This document shows, piece after piece, positions 8,143-17,299 of a stretch of DNA of 49,227 bases. Position numbers and translations under genes: made by a program. Source of the stretch: Bacteroidia bacterium (GTDB taxonomy: Bacteria > Bacteroidota > Bacteroidia > UKL13-3); NCBI GenBank assembly GCA_020049855.1, contig JAGVLJ010000010.1:1-49227 (forward strand). The letters are read 5' to 3'. Numbering within the stretch: the stretch's first letter is position 1; each line of letters starts with the position of its first letter. The notes below the pieces were generated by a model. The model ran no database searches. It saw only the letters and a list, made by a program, of their open reading frames with translations, and was not told the DNA's origin.

Positions 8143-9198
8143 TCACCCCTCCTCTTTTGAAGGCACATACTTGGAGTAGTGCCGCCATTTATCGAGTACA
8201 GCGGTAAAATCTTCGGGTAATTCAGATTCAAAAAACACCCGTTTGCCACCCTTTGGGTGTGCAAAGCCAAGCGATTTGGCATGCAATGCCTGACGCGGAA
8301 TTAATTCGAAACAATTATCAATAAACTGCTTGTACTTGGTAAATGTAGTACCCTTATGAATGCGGTCACCTCCATACGTTTGATCATTAAACAACGGATG
8401 CCCTATGGATTGCATGTGTACACGTATTTGATGGGTGCGCCCGGTTTCCAGTGTACATTCTACCAAGGTTACATATCCGAAACGCTCCAGCACCTTGTAG
8501 TGAGTAATAGCAGGCTTGCCCTGTGAGCCGTCATGAAATACCGCCTGAATTTTGCGATCGCGCAAACTGCGGCCTACATTTCCTTGTATGGTTCCTTCCT
8601 TTTCTTCAAAATCTCCCCATACCAGCGCATAGTAACTGCGGTCAATCGTATGATCGAAAAACTGTTTCGCCAAATGCGTCATGGCATATTCGGTTTTAGC
8701 AATCACCACTAATCCCGAGGTATTTTTATCAATGCGATGCACCAGCCCCGGACGTATTTCTCCATTGGCTGTAGGCAATTGCTGTAAATGGTAAACAAGC
8801 GCATTAACCAAAGTGCCACTGTAATTATTAAACCCCGGATGTACTACCATGCCTGCAGGTTTGTTCACAATCAGAAACTCGTCATCCTCATACACAATAG
8901 TGAGTGGGATATTTTCAGGATAAACCTTCGTATCGCGTGGTGGTGTGGGCAGTACGATGGATATTACATCGCCCCCTTTTACCTTGTAACTTGATTTAAC
9001 CGGTTTTTCGTTTACCAGCACACAATCGGCATCTGCCGCATATTGTATTTTAGTACGACTGGCATTTTGCAAACGTATCATCAAGTATTTGTCAATACGC
9101 AACATACTTTGCCCTTTATCTACCGTTATTCGGTGATGTTCGTAAAGTTCCTGCTCTTCCTGATCGTCAACTATTTCCTCTCCTAATACGATTGCCAT
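8143..9198 (-). CDS. RluD-type 23S rRNA pseudouridine synthase
   Basis: It converts specific uridines to pseudouridine, probably in the 23S rRNA helix 69 region if it is a true RluD. An N-terminal S4 RNA-binding domain (RIDKYLMIRLQNASRTKIQ) is followed by the RluA-family catalytic domain, with IVNKPAGMVVHPG and the catalytic-Asp signature VHRIDKNTSGLVVIAKT. The late motif is LETGRTHQIRVHMQ. At about 351 residues it is typical. I place the start at the ATG at 9198, because the -7 box TATCTTTG (9212-9205) ends 6 bases upstream; an upstream TTG frame would begin within the promoter. RluD-type is the best guess among the RluA paralogues. Confidence 0.9.
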   Translation of the reverse strand: MAIVLGEEIVDDQEEQELYEHHRITVDKGQSMLRIDKYLMIRLQNASRTKIQYAADADCVLVNEKPVKSSYKVKGGDVISIVLPTPPRDTKVYPENIPLTIVYEDDEFLIVNKPAGMVVHPGFNNYSGTLVNALVYHLQQLPTANGEIRPGLVHRIDKNTSGLVVIAKTEYAMTHLAKQFFDHTIDRSYYALVWGDFEEKEGTIQGNVGRSLRDRKIQAVFHDGSQGKPAITHYKVLERFGYVTLVECTLETGRTHQIRVHMQSIGHPLFNDQTYGGDRIHKGTTFTKYKQFIDNCFELIPRQALHAKSLGFAHPKGGKRVFFESELPEDFTAVLDKWRHYSKYVPSKEEG

Positions 9199-9257
9199 AA
9201 GATGCAAAGATAACCTGTGCAGGCAGGATTTAGTGTTTTTTTGTAACTTGCACCTAC

Positions 9258-9938
9258 ATGAATAAGGGAAAGTTGCCTTTCAGTTTATTTTTTTTCCTTT
9301 GGCAATCCCTGCTTGCACAGGATAGTACCGGTTACAGGTTATTGCCCTTTTCCATAAGCATTTTCAATAATCAAACTTCGTTGCCCCTTGGAATGAAACT
9401 AGGCATGACGCAATCGCCCGTTCACCCAGGCATTTGTTTCAGCTACCTGCATACTTGGAAAAATGAAACGCGCAACGAATGGCAGCAGAGTTTTAAACTG
9501 GGCAACTACTACCACCGATATTCGCAATATGGCATTCAGTTGTACACCGAAATATATTACCGCTACAAACGCTTTAAATGGCTTTACCCCGAGGCCGGAA
9601 TTGGTGCTGGCTACCTTCACGCCTTCCCCGATTTGCAACAATTTAAGCTTAACAGTAACGGGCAATATGAAAAGATAAAAAACTGGGGCCGCTCGCAATC
9701 TATGATAAGCACATTTATCGGACTATCGGCACCTATGCACAAAAAAGGGAAACTACCCAAACACACATGCACCACATGCCGCCAAAGCACTTATACCCCG
9801 CCACCAAATAGGCTGTTTATTACGTACCAATTTTGGATGCAAGCACCATTTGTAAAAAACTATGTCCCGTTATTGCCTAACACTTCGCTGCATATTGGAT
9901 ATGCTTTTACCATTAAACAAAAAATAAAAGGAGTGTAA
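9258..9938 (+). CDS. Exported protein, possible small outer-membrane beta-barrel
   Basis: A 226-residue protein with a signal peptide (MNKGKLPFSLFFFLWQSLLAQ). The mature part has alternating aromatic/polar strands such as YGIQLYTEIYYRY and LFITYQFWMQAP, and ends LHIGYAFTIKQ. This suggests an eight-stranded outer-membrane barrel of unassigned family. An odd CTTC motif (about residues 171-174, in HTCTTCRQST) lies in a predicted loop. It starts 59 bases from the divergent rluD-type gene, and its stop is 4 bases before the beta-lactamase-fold gene, so the two are probably cotranscribed. Confidence 0.7.
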   Translation: MNKGKLPFSLFFFLWQSLLAQDSTGYRLLPFSISIFNNQTSLPLGMKLGMTQSPVHPGICFSYLHTWKNETRNEWQQSFKLGNYYHRYSQYGIQLYTEIYYRYKRFKWLYPEAGIGAGYLHAFPDLQQFKLNSNGQYEKIKNWGRSQSMISTFIGLSAPMHKKGKLPKHTCTTCRQSTYTPPPNRLFITYQFWMQAPFVKNYVPLLPNTSLHIGYAFTIKQKIKGV

Positions 9939-9942
9939 CCCA

Positions 9943-11115
9943 ATGAGACGAATTTATTTATCCCCGTTATTACTTCTTTTTGTGCTGTTTTCGACTTGTA
10001 AAAAAGACTCCATATCTGGAAGCAGTGTGTGCACCACGCTTGCTGCCGACAGCAGTGCCGGCCATCCAAAGGCCTCAGCACTGCAAACTTTGCTGAACGA
10101 ATATGTAAAACAGGGATTACCCGGTATAGCTTTATTGGTTCACGACAGCGATGGTACATTTACAGGAAGTGCCGGCAAAGCAGATATTGCCAAAGGGATA
10201 AATTTTGAACCCTGCCATGTATCAAAAGCAGCCAGTATCACCAAAATGTTTATGGGTGTACTTACGCTAAAACTGGTAGAAGAAGGAAAACTTGAATTAG
10301 ACAAGCCCATCAGAGACTACTTACCTTCAAAATATATTTCTACGATTCGCAATGCGGATAAAGCAACTGTGAGGCAATTGATGAACCACAGCGCAGGGAT
10401 TTATGATGTAATCAAAGATCAGGGGTTTTACTTGGCTGTGCTAAACAATCCAAATAAACGCTGGACACAAGATGAATTACTTGAATTTGTTTACCGCAAA
10501 CCTGCACAATTTCCCAACGGAACAAAAGCCCAATATAGTAATACCAATACCCTGCTCCTTAGTTTAGTGATTGAATATGCCACCGGCCAAAAGCACTACA
10601 ACTTGCTCCATGAAAAAGTAATTTGGCCTCTGGGATTAACAAACACCTACTACCACTACCATGATGCACTCCCGCCAACCACCGCACAAGGTTATTTTGA
10701 TTTGTACAATAACCAAAGTATTGTCAATGTAACTAATTACATTACCGGGAGCGGAAACGGGTATGGTGGATTACATTCCAACGTCTTCGATCTTTACACT
10801 TTCCTTGATGCCTTGCTTGTGAAAAAAACCTTGTTGCAGCCCGCCAGTCTGCAGCAAATGAAAACATTTACCTTTCATGATGAAAACACCGGATATGGAT
10901 TGGGCCTGCTGGAAAAATTTGGGATAAAAGGAAAGGGTAATACAGGTATAGGGCATACCGGACGCGATTTGGGATACAGCGCTGATTTATTCTATTTTGA
11001 AAAAAATGGAACCATTATGTGTTTTCTGATTAATTACGGAACTGACGGACAAAGTAATTTACGGGAAGTTTTTCGTAATTTCGAAAGCAATTTAGTTGAT
11101 ATTGCATTGCAATAA
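9943..11115 (+). CDS. Serine hydrolase of the beta-lactamase/PBP (class C-like) fold, lipoprotein
   Basis: A 390-residue protein with a lipoprotein signal (MRRIYLSPLLLLFVLFSTC). The catalytic signatures are SITK (Ser98-x-x-Lys101), YSN (Tyr198-Ser199-Asn200) and a late HTG box in GIGHTGRDLGYS. These define the serine beta-lactamase/D-alanyl-D-alanine peptidase-like family. Such lipoproteins usually act as esterases or D-amino-acid peptidases and not as antibiotic-resistance enzymes. The gene is 4 bases behind the barrel-like protein gene. The substrate cannot be inferred. Confidence 0.88.
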   Translation: MRRIYLSPLLLLFVLFSTCKKDSISGSSVCTTLAADSSAGHPKASALQTLLNEYVKQGLPGIALLVHDSDGTFTGSAGKADIAKGINFEPCHVSKAASITKMFMGVLTLKLVEEGKLELDKPIRDYLPSKYISTIRNADKATVRQLMNHSAGIYDVIKDQGFYLAVLNNPNKRWTQDELLEFVYRKPAQFPNGTKAQYSNTNTLLLSLVIEYATGQKHYNLLHEKVIWPLGLTNTYYHYHDALPPTTAQGYFDLYNNQSIVNVTNYITGSGNGYGGLHSNVFDLYTFLDALLVKKTLLQPASLQQMKTFTFHDENTGYGLGLLEKFGIKGKGNTGIGHTGRDLGYSADLFYFEKNGTIMCFLINYGTDGQSNLREVFRNFESNLVDIALQ

Positions 11116-11156
11116 AACATAACCGCAACGAATAAAATAATACCCATCTCCATGCA

Positions 11157-11505
11157 CGCACAACTTTCCTGTTGTTGCATGTACCGAAGATGGTAACATT
11201 AATATTGATCCCGTAATCGCAACAAAATTGTTTGCCATACAGGTAGCCCGGAAGTTCCTTAAACATATCATATGCTAATGCCTTACTCACCAAAAGTGGT
11301 GCACCCAGTAAAGTGCTTACCACCACCCTTCCTCCAGATCTAAACTATTTACAATGGTCGGTTGCGGGAGGTATTTGTTTTTACAGCATAACCAAAACTT
11401 AGGAAAATTTAACCAACACCCATTGGGTATTAAAAATGAACAATGTGGAAGCGGATACCTACTGCCAGATGAAATTACAAAACAGCAGGTCGGACAAAAA
11501 TTTTG
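11157..11505 (+). pseudogene. Decayed coding sequence in the gap 11116-11696, family unknown
   Basis: Three plus-strand segments in successive frames look coding but are broken. The first, about 11180-11276, includes EDGNINIDPVIATKLFAIQV. The second, about 11274-11401, includes SGAPSKVLTTTLPPDLNYLQ. The third, about 11351-11505, includes NEQCGSGYLLPDEITKQQVG. Each ends in a stop shortly after the next opens, as expected for a gene with frameshifts. On the minus strand at 11700-11587 another open stretch (VRVSGNLSKILGN, then TTGVALAIKHGTN) continues past the PorP-like stop in another frame. None of these is recognised. The remaining sequence of this 580-base gap shows no terminator or RNA gene. 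Confidence 0.35.
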
Positions 11506-11696
11506 AATTGAACACAAGCCACCTTACCCTAATACCTAAATCAGGTTTATTAAAAATGACAACCCCTAAATGATGTTAGTGATGTAACCAGCCTTATTAA
11601 TCGCTGCCATTAGTGCCATGTTTAATAGCTAAAGCAACCCCAGTAGTGTACACACGATTAACTCGATTCTGAGTATTACCAAGAATTTTAGATAAA

Positions 11697-12674
11697 TTAC
11701 CAGATACGCGGACAAACCAAATGTACCGAACGGGATTTGGAACGTCTGTTCCACTCAATAACAGCCGAAATTTCATGAGAACCTTTCAATGCCTGATATC
11801 CCTCGGAAATGGTGAAATCAAAGCTATATCCGAATTTGAATTTACCACTTCTAAAACCAGCCATAAACGTAAGTGCATCAGAATTAGCAGCCGTTTGACG
11901 TACCAGCGCACCCAATACCAATGGGCCTTTGCTAGCATAAAAGCCTAAACTTATCTGGGTAAATTCACGCTGGCGCATAATAATAAGTGCTGGAGAAATA
12001 GCCGAGTTGCTGTACTTTGAACGAGATAACGGCAAATTCATTCCTGCTTGCACCGTGTACCTGCGCGGAAGATTGCTTGCATTACCAGGTGTTTTATAAA
12101 AAGACTGATTAGGTTCGGTTATATTATGCACTGCCCCCCCAAAATAAAATATGCGTGTAAATGCTACAAAGCCTGCTGCAAAATTAGGAATCCCAATGGT
12201 AGTTGACGGGTTAGGCTCTGTTGTAGCGGTTACAAATCCCTTTTTCTTTACTATCTGATCACCCCAACGTAACTTTTCAAAATCAATACTTCGTTGAAAA
12301 TATTGGGACTCAATTCCCAGTTTTATATTAAATCGAGTGTTTACTTTTAACAGGTATGAATATATCCCCGATAAAGTGGTGGTTGAAAGCAACCCTTGAC
12401 CTGAAACATCTTGCATAGCCACAATCCCAATTCCTCCGCCAATTTGATCAAAATGCTCATCGTAGGCACCTGAGAAAGTACGAAAAGTACCCGGTAGTGA
12501 TGACCATTGGTTGCGATAATTCAAACTCACCCTTCCATTGAGATTGGCGCCCGCAAAAGCCGGATTGGTATATACCGGTGCAGCAAAAAACTGCGAAAAT
12601 TCGGGATCCTGTGCATATACATTGTTTAATAAAAACAAACTTGACAGCCACAAAATCCTAATGATGCTACTCAT
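11697..12674 (-). CDS. PorP/SprF-family type IX secretion-associated outer membrane protein
   Basis: PorP/SprF proteins are 14-strand outer-membrane barrels that hold T9SS-exported proteins, such as gliding adhesins, at the surface. The 325-residue product has a signal peptide (IRILWLSSLFLLNNVYAQ) followed by the family's opening DPEFSQFFAAPVYTNPAFAG and NYRNQW. It has alternating barrel strands to the end (FKFGYSFDFTISE). It is orphan here: no adjacent large cargo gene on the same strand. The nearest gliding-type C-terminal-domain protein is at 46532. Confidence 0.9.
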   Translation of the reverse strand: MSSIIRILWLSSLFLLNNVYAQDPEFSQFFAAPVYTNPAFAGANLNGRVSLNYRNQWSSLPGTFRTFSGAYDEHFDQIGGGIGIVAMQDVSGQGLLSTTTLSGIYSYLLKVNTRFNIKLGIESQYFQRSIDFEKLRWGDQIVKKKGFVTATTEPNPSTTIGIPNFAAGFVAFTRIFYFGGAVHNITEPNQSFYKTPGNASNLPRRYTVQAGMNLPLSRSKYSNSAISPALIIMRQREFTQISLGFYASKGPLVLGALVRQTAANSDALTFMAGFRSGKFKFGYSFDFTISEGYQALKGSHEISAVIEWNRRSKSRSVHLVCPRIW

Positions 12675-12816
12675 TCACTAAATACTTGTCATCTGATTAA
12701 AAACCTCACTAAATTACAAATAAATCCCGTACTTACCTATAGACGACAAAGTTATTTTTTGTTGCATACTGTTTTTCAGCGACTTTAAGCACAAACATAT
12801 TATCTAAAATAGGAGA

Positions 12817-14196
12817 CTAATCTACTTCTTCATTCTTCACAGCTTTGAAATAATCGGGCGATTGAAGCAGATACTGCGTATCAGCAGCTTTATCCATACG
12901 TAAAAAATTTGCCCAGTAATAGGCCTTTGTTACCGAATCAAAATGCAACACATTTTTTCGGGTTTGGTACGTTTGAAACTGATTAATGAAGATCAATGCC
13001 AATAAAACCGGAATCGCCAGTTGTTTCAACATCTTGTGTTTCATCACTTGCTGCATGAAGGCTGCCAGCGGAATGGAAAGCAGCGGATAAATATCTACCA
13101 TAGGGCGCAACCCAAAACCGGCACCGTACCACCAACACCAAAAACTAACTACCACATAAAAATGCAGGCCGAGCAGAAAAATCAACCAACCTGTTAATCC
13201 CGTAACATATTTATGCAGCACAAAAAAACCTGCCAGTGCAAAAATCATTATTGGAGTGTACAACAGCCAGCCCTTGCGGTAACTGAACAATCCATCCCAT
13301 AGGTGAGGCGTATCAAAATAAAATGCACCCAGAAAACCATACGAGTAATAATACCATTGCCCAGTTTGCATTTTCCAGTAAATGAGCTGTGGTAAAAAAA
13401 CAAGCATTGAACTTAGCAACATAAGTACAAATTGTTTGCGCTTTTTAACAAATAGCAAAAATCGTTCGGTGAGCATAGTGAAATGTGGCAAATTCCATAT
13501 CGGAAACAAAAGCAACCCCACCACATTAGTTGGCCGTACCACAATAATAAAGGCAGCCACATGACCCAAAAGGAACGAGGTAAGTATATCGTGCTTGCGA
13601 TACCAACGAATGGTAAGGTATAAAAAAGCTGCAAACAGAAAAAAATTAGCTACGTGAGTTATTAGAGGTAACGAAGTGACATAGTAAAAGAGATTTGTTC
13701 CCATATTTATAGATAGAAGTGTAATGGCGGTTGCTTCGTCTGTAAACCATCTTTTAAGCACGTTGCGCAGCAGCATATTTCCGCACAAGGCAAATACCAG
13801 GGTACCGAGTAACATAAAAAAATAATAAGGTGCCGAAAAACCATTAGCTTCAGCCCCCGTAAGGTATGCCCCGGCATGACCCAAGAGAAAAAAGGGGGCG
13901 TACAACATAGCCAAGCCCATACTCATTCTTCCCACCGGTTTTCCGGTAGGAGAAAGGAAATCCCACTTAAACCCCTCTCCTATTTTTTGCAGTTCGGGCA
14001 TGGCCCAGTCGAGGTTGAAATTATGGTGCACAAAAACCGAAGGCAGGTAGAGGTAATACTCATACGCGTCCCAAACAATTACGCGACTGCCTTTCCAGGA
14101 TGAAAAATTAAAAAAAACCCAGAGGTATATAATAGCCAGCACCCACAAACTGAGGGTTGACCGCGAAAAAGAAGCTGATTTAAGTAAACGCTGCAC
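12817..14196 (-). CDS. Polytopic membrane protein, GT-C glycosyltransferase-like
   Basis: A 459-residue integral membrane protein with about ten hydrophobic segments. After the first segment there is an acidic loop (VIVWDAYEYYLYLP) and later an aromatic motif WCWWYGAGFGLRPMVDIYPLL. Both are arranged as in GT-C-fold glycosyltransferases of the dolichyl-phosphate-mannose or family-39 type. The loop DAYEYY could hold the catalytic acid. The start is GTG at 14196, only 4 bases after the minus-strand box TATTTTTG (14208-14201). The function is inferred from topology; sugar and acceptor are unknown. Confidence 0.65.
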   Translation of the reverse strand: MQRLLKSASFSRSTLSLWVLAIIYLWVFFNFSSWKGSRVIVWDAYEYYLYLPSVFVHHNFNLDWAMPELQKIGEGFKWDFLSPTGKPVGRMSMGLAMLYAPFFLLGHAGAYLTGAEANGFSAPYYFFMLLGTLVFALCGNMLLRNVLKRWFTDEATAITLLSINMGTNLFYYVTSLPLITHVANFFLFAAFLYLTIRWYRKHDILTSFLLGHVAAFIIVVRPTNVVGLLLFPIWNLPHFTMLTERFLLFVKKRKQFVLMLLSSMLVFLPQLIYWKMQTGQWYYYSYGFLGAFYFDTPHLWDGLFSYRKGWLLYTPIMIFALAGFFVLHKYVTGLTGWLIFLLGLHFYVVVSFWCWWYGAGFGLRPMVDIYPLLSIPLAAFMQQVMKHKMLKQLAIPVLLALIFINQFQTYQTRKNVLHFDSVTKAYYWANFLRMDKAADTQYLLQSPDYFKAVKNEEVD

Positions 14197-14200
14197 GGTA

Positions 14201-14236
14201 CAAAAATAGAATTATGCAGCATAGTTTCTATTTTTG
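14201..14236. promoter_or_regulatory. Back-to-back -7 boxes for the GT-C-like gene and hisS
   Basis: TATTTTTG on the minus strand (14208-14201) and TATTTTTG on the plus strand (14229-14236) are identical boxes 20 bases apart. They lie 4 and 7 bases before their start codons. The whole divergent intergenic region is only 47 bases. Confidence 0.55.
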
Positions 14237-14243
14237 TTGCCAT

Positions 14244-15656
14244 ATGGCAGCACAAAAACCATCCATTCCCAGCGGAACTCGTGATTTTGGCCCTGAACAG
14301 GTGCAGAAACGAAAATATGTTTTGACACAGATTGAAGAGGTTTTCAAATTACATGGATTTATGCCGTTGGAAACACCTACTATGGAAAACCTGAGCACAC
14401 TGGAAGGGAAATATGGGGAAGAAGGAGATCGGTTATTGTTTCGCATTCTAAATTCAGGCGATGCCTTCAAAACAATGAAAGAGAAAAATGGCAGTGAAAA
14501 AATTGGAGATTTCGACTTTCGTCCTGCTCATGTTTCAGAAAAAGGCCTCCGCTACGACCTCACCGTTCCCTTTGCCCGCTATGTGGTAATGAACCGCAAC
14601 CATATTACGCTTCCATTTAAACGTTACCAAATGCAACCTGTGTGGCGTGCTGACCGACCACAAAAAGGACGCTACCGCGAATTTTGGCAATGCGATGCCG
14701 ATGTGGTGGGAAGTGATAGTTTGCTGAATGAAGCCGACCTGCTGCTGATTTATCTGGAAGCCTTTCAGAAATTAGGATTAGAAGTAATAGTGCGACTGAA
14801 CAACCGCAAAATTCTGGAAGGCATGGCCACCCTGCATGGAGAGCGTACCCGATTTGTTGAGTTCGCTACCATTATTGATAAAATGGACAAGATTGGTTAT
14901 GCGGCCGTGATGGATGAATTGCATAAAGCGGGTTTTGATATGCAGTCATTAAACGCAAGTGAAAAAATATTCAGTATTCGCAGTGATGATTTTCCGAATG
15001 ATTACCAAAATAACGTTGTGCTGGGTGCATTAAATGACTTAGAAATCGAATTTGAAAAACGGAATATTGATTTTGGGTTAATGGGTATTGAAGAACTAAA
15101 AACCGCTTTTAACCTCATCCCTGAACCTTTCCGAAAAAATGTGATGCTGGATCCTTTGCTTGCCAGAGGGCTCTCCTACTACACCGGAATTATTTGTGAA
15201 GTGGTAAGCAATGAAGGCAGTTTAAAAAGCAGCATTGGCGGTGGAGGTCGTTATGATAACCTCACCGGTGTATTTGGTATGCCGGGGATATCAGGGGTAG
15301 GTATTTCCTTCGGGCTTGACCGCATTTATGATATTCTTGATGAATTAAAACGTTTCCCTGAATCCCTGAATAAAGTTAGCGGAACAAAAGTACTTTTATG
15401 CGGCATGGACAGTGCCGCGCAACAAGTTGCTTTTAGTCTGGTGCAACTTATACGAAAAGCAGGTATTGCTTCAGAAGTTTATCCCGATCAGAAAAAATTA
15501 GGTAAGCAATTAGATTTTGCCAATGCACTGCATATTCCATTTGCTGTAATTATTGGTGAAAATGAAATGAAGAGCGGACAACTGACTTTAAAGAATCTGA
15601 CTGCCGGAACACAGGAATCGTTGAACATTGAACAAATTATAAAAAAACTAAGTTAA
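14244..15656 (+). CDS. hisS: Histidyl-tRNA synthetase
   Basis: It charges tRNA-His. The 470-residue class II synthetase has the N-terminal PSGTRDFGPEQ, motif 2 in QPVWRADRPQKGRYREFWQCDADVVG (core arginines visible), the histidine-A type signature LARGLSYYTG, motif 3 in GISFGLDRIYD and a C-terminal anticodon-binding domain. I use the ATG at 14244; an upstream frame extension would run through the -7 box at 14229-14236. hutH follows 58 bases downstream on the same strand. Confidence 0.96.
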   Translation: MAAQKPSIPSGTRDFGPEQVQKRKYVLTQIEEVFKLHGFMPLETPTMENLSTLEGKYGEEGDRLLFRILNSGDAFKTMKEKNGSEKIGDFDFRPAHVSEKGLRYDLTVPFARYVVMNRNHITLPFKRYQMQPVWRADRPQKGRYREFWQCDADVVGSDSLLNEADLLLIYLEAFQKLGLEVIVRLNNRKILEGMATLHGERTRFVEFATIIDKMDKIGYAAVMDELHKAGFDMQSLNASEKIFSIRSDDFPNDYQNNVVLGALNDLEIEFEKRNIDFGLMGIEELKTAFNLIPEPFRKNVMLDPLLARGLSYYTGIICEVVSNEGSLKSSIGGGGRYDNLTGVFGMPGISGVGISFGLDRIYDILDELKRFPESLNKVSGTKVLLCGMDSAAQQVAFSLVQLIRKAGIASEVYPDQKKLGKQLDFANALHIPFAVIIGENEMKSGQLTLKNLTAGTQESLNIEQIIKKLS

Positions 15657-15714
15657 GTTCCACACAAAGGCACTAAGCTCGCAAAGGAGTTTCTCCTCCC
15701 ATAAAAGAACAGGT

Positions 15715-17190
15715 ATGACAACAGTTGAAATAGATCATTCGCTTTCGGTACACAGCATCGGCAGCATTTTAGCGAACAAAAAACAAATTGCTTTATCGGC
15801 AGGAGCTAAGATGCGCATCACTGGTTGTTATGATTATTTGCAGCAGAAAATTAAAAACAGTGAGGATGCCTTTTACGGAATCAATACCGGATTTGGTTCA
15901 CTGTGCAATACAGTTATTCCCAAAAATGAATTGACTATTCTGCAGGGAAATTTATTGCGTTCACATGCCTGCGGAACAGGCAACACCGTTCCAAAACCAA
16001 TAGTGAAACTGATGTTGTTGTTAAAAATACAATCGCTTTCCTATGGCCATTCAGGGGTGCAGTTGCAAACGGTGCAGCGATTGGTTGATTTTTTTAACCT
16101 TGATATTTTGCCGGTAGTATATGAACAAGGCTCTTTGGGTGCATCGGGCGATTTGGCTCCGTTGGCGCATTTGTGTTTGCCCCTGATAGGCGAAGGTGAA
16201 ATTTGGAAAAATGATACCGAAACCGAAGCAGCTTCGGATGTGTTAAAACGTCATCAACTCGCACCTGTTACCTTAACCGCCAAAGAAGGTTTGGCACTGA
16301 TTAACGGTACCCAATTTATGAGCGCCTTTGGAGTGTGGTGTTTACTGGAGGCACACGCCTTATCCAATTGGGCCGATACCATCAGTTGCATTTCCATTGA
16401 TGCTTTTGATGCCCGGCTCGACCCGTTTCATCCTTCGCTGCATAAAATAAGGGCACATAAAGGACAGGTGGCCACAGCAGCTTTGGTAATAAAAACACTT
16501 GACGGAAGTGAGATAGCCAAACAGAAAAAAACGGCTGTACAGGACCCATACGCCTTTCGTTGCATTCCACAGGTGCACGGAGCAAGTAAAGATGCCATTG
16601 CTTATGTAGAATCGGTTTTTAATACCGAAATAAACAGCGTTACCGATAACCCAAATATTTTTGCGGAAGATGATTTGATTATTTCGGGCGGCAATTTTCA
16701 CGGACAACCTTTGGCTATTACACTTGATTTTTTAGCCATTGCATTGGCCGAACTGGGCAGCATTTCGGAACGCAGAACTTACCAATTAATTTCGGGACAA
16801 AGAGGTTTACCTGCTTTTCTTACCCCCAATCCCGGATTAAATTCGGGCATGATGATTCCGCAATACACTGCCGCTTCTATTGTAAGTCAAAACAAACAAC
16901 TCTGCACTCCGGCATCGGTTGACAGCATTGTGAGCAGCAACGGACAGGAAGACCACGTGAGCATGGGTGCCAATGCTGCCACCAAATGTTTGCGGGTGGT
17001 AAATAACCTGCGTACCATTTTAGCGATTGAATTATTGAATGCCACTCAGGCACTGGAAATGAGAAGGCCGTTGAAAAGCAGCAAAACCATAGAAACATTG
17101 CTGAGCAATTACCGCCAAAATGTTTCGTTTATGAAGGAAGACCGTTACCTGCACGGGGATATCAAAAAATCGGAAGCTTTTTTGGTTTAA
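15715..17190 (+). CDS. hutH: Histidine ammonia-lyase
   Basis: HutH removes ammonia from L-histidine, giving trans-urocanate, the first step of histidine catabolism. The 491-residue protein contains the Ala-Ser-Gly triad that cyclises to the MIO electrophile (GSLGASGDLAPL, ASG at residues 143-145). It also has the N-terminal YGINTGFGSL with the catalytic Tyr, the SVTDNPNIF segment and NGQEDHVSMGANAA near the end. Length is normal. It follows hisS by 58 bases. The next Hut enzyme, HutU, is about 7.8 kb away; hutI and hutG are not in the window. Confidence 0.96.
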   Translation: MTTVEIDHSLSVHSIGSILANKKQIALSAGAKMRITGCYDYLQQKIKNSEDAFYGINTGFGSLCNTVIPKNELTILQGNLLRSHACGTGNTVPKPIVKLMLLLKIQSLSYGHSGVQLQTVQRLVDFFNLDILPVVYEQGSLGASGDLAPLAHLCLPLIGEGEIWKNDTETEAASDVLKRHQLAPVTLTAKEGLALINGTQFMSAFGVWCLLEAHALSNWADTISCISIDAFDARLDPFHPSLHKIRAHKGQVATAALVIKTLDGSEIAKQKKTAVQDPYAFRCIPQVHGASKDAIAYVESVFNTEINSVTDNPNIFAEDDLIISGGNFHGQPLAITLDFLAIALAELGSISERRTYQLISGQRGLPAFLTPNPGLNSGMMIPQYTAASIVSQNKQLCTPASVDSIVSSNGQEDHVSMGANAATKCLRVVNNLRTILAIELLNATQALEMRRPLKSSKTIETLLSNYRQNVSFMKEDRYLHGDIKKSEAFLV

Positions 17191-17223
17191 AAGCCAACTC
17201 AAAATAACTTTAAACGGTATAAA

Positions 17224-17276
17224 ATATTCCAATTTGGAATATCGCTTGTTTTTTAAAAAAATACCTCCCACCTTTG
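17224..17276 (+). promoter_or_regulatory. Operator-like dyad and promoter of the surface-protease operon
   Basis: A perfect dyad, 9-bp arms atattccaa/ttggaatat around one T (17224-17242), is followed 3 bases later by TTG (17246-17248), a 20-base spacer and CACCTTTG (17269-17276), one mismatch from TAnnTTTG. The dyad touches the -33 element, a usual place for a regulator. The start codon is 23 bases after the -7 box. Confidence 0.55.
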
Positions 17277-17299
17277 ATAAAGCTAATTTTGTTAAACAC

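Noticed and set aside
9943-11115. Calling the beta-lactamase-fold gene an antibiotic-resistance gene
   Set aside because: SITK, YSN and HTG define only the fold. The lipoprotein signal and context fit the broad esterase/peptidase-like group better.
11317-11517. Minus-strand 66-codon frame in the gap after the beta-lactamase-fold gene
   Set aside because: Cys/Pro-rich composition without a domain; it is antisense to plus-strand segments that look more coding-like.
12132-12138. C7 run in the PorP-like gene, and a similar C7 in murQ
   Set aside because: Shorter tracts within conserved coding positions, not near the start codons; weaker slippage candidates than the C9 tract.
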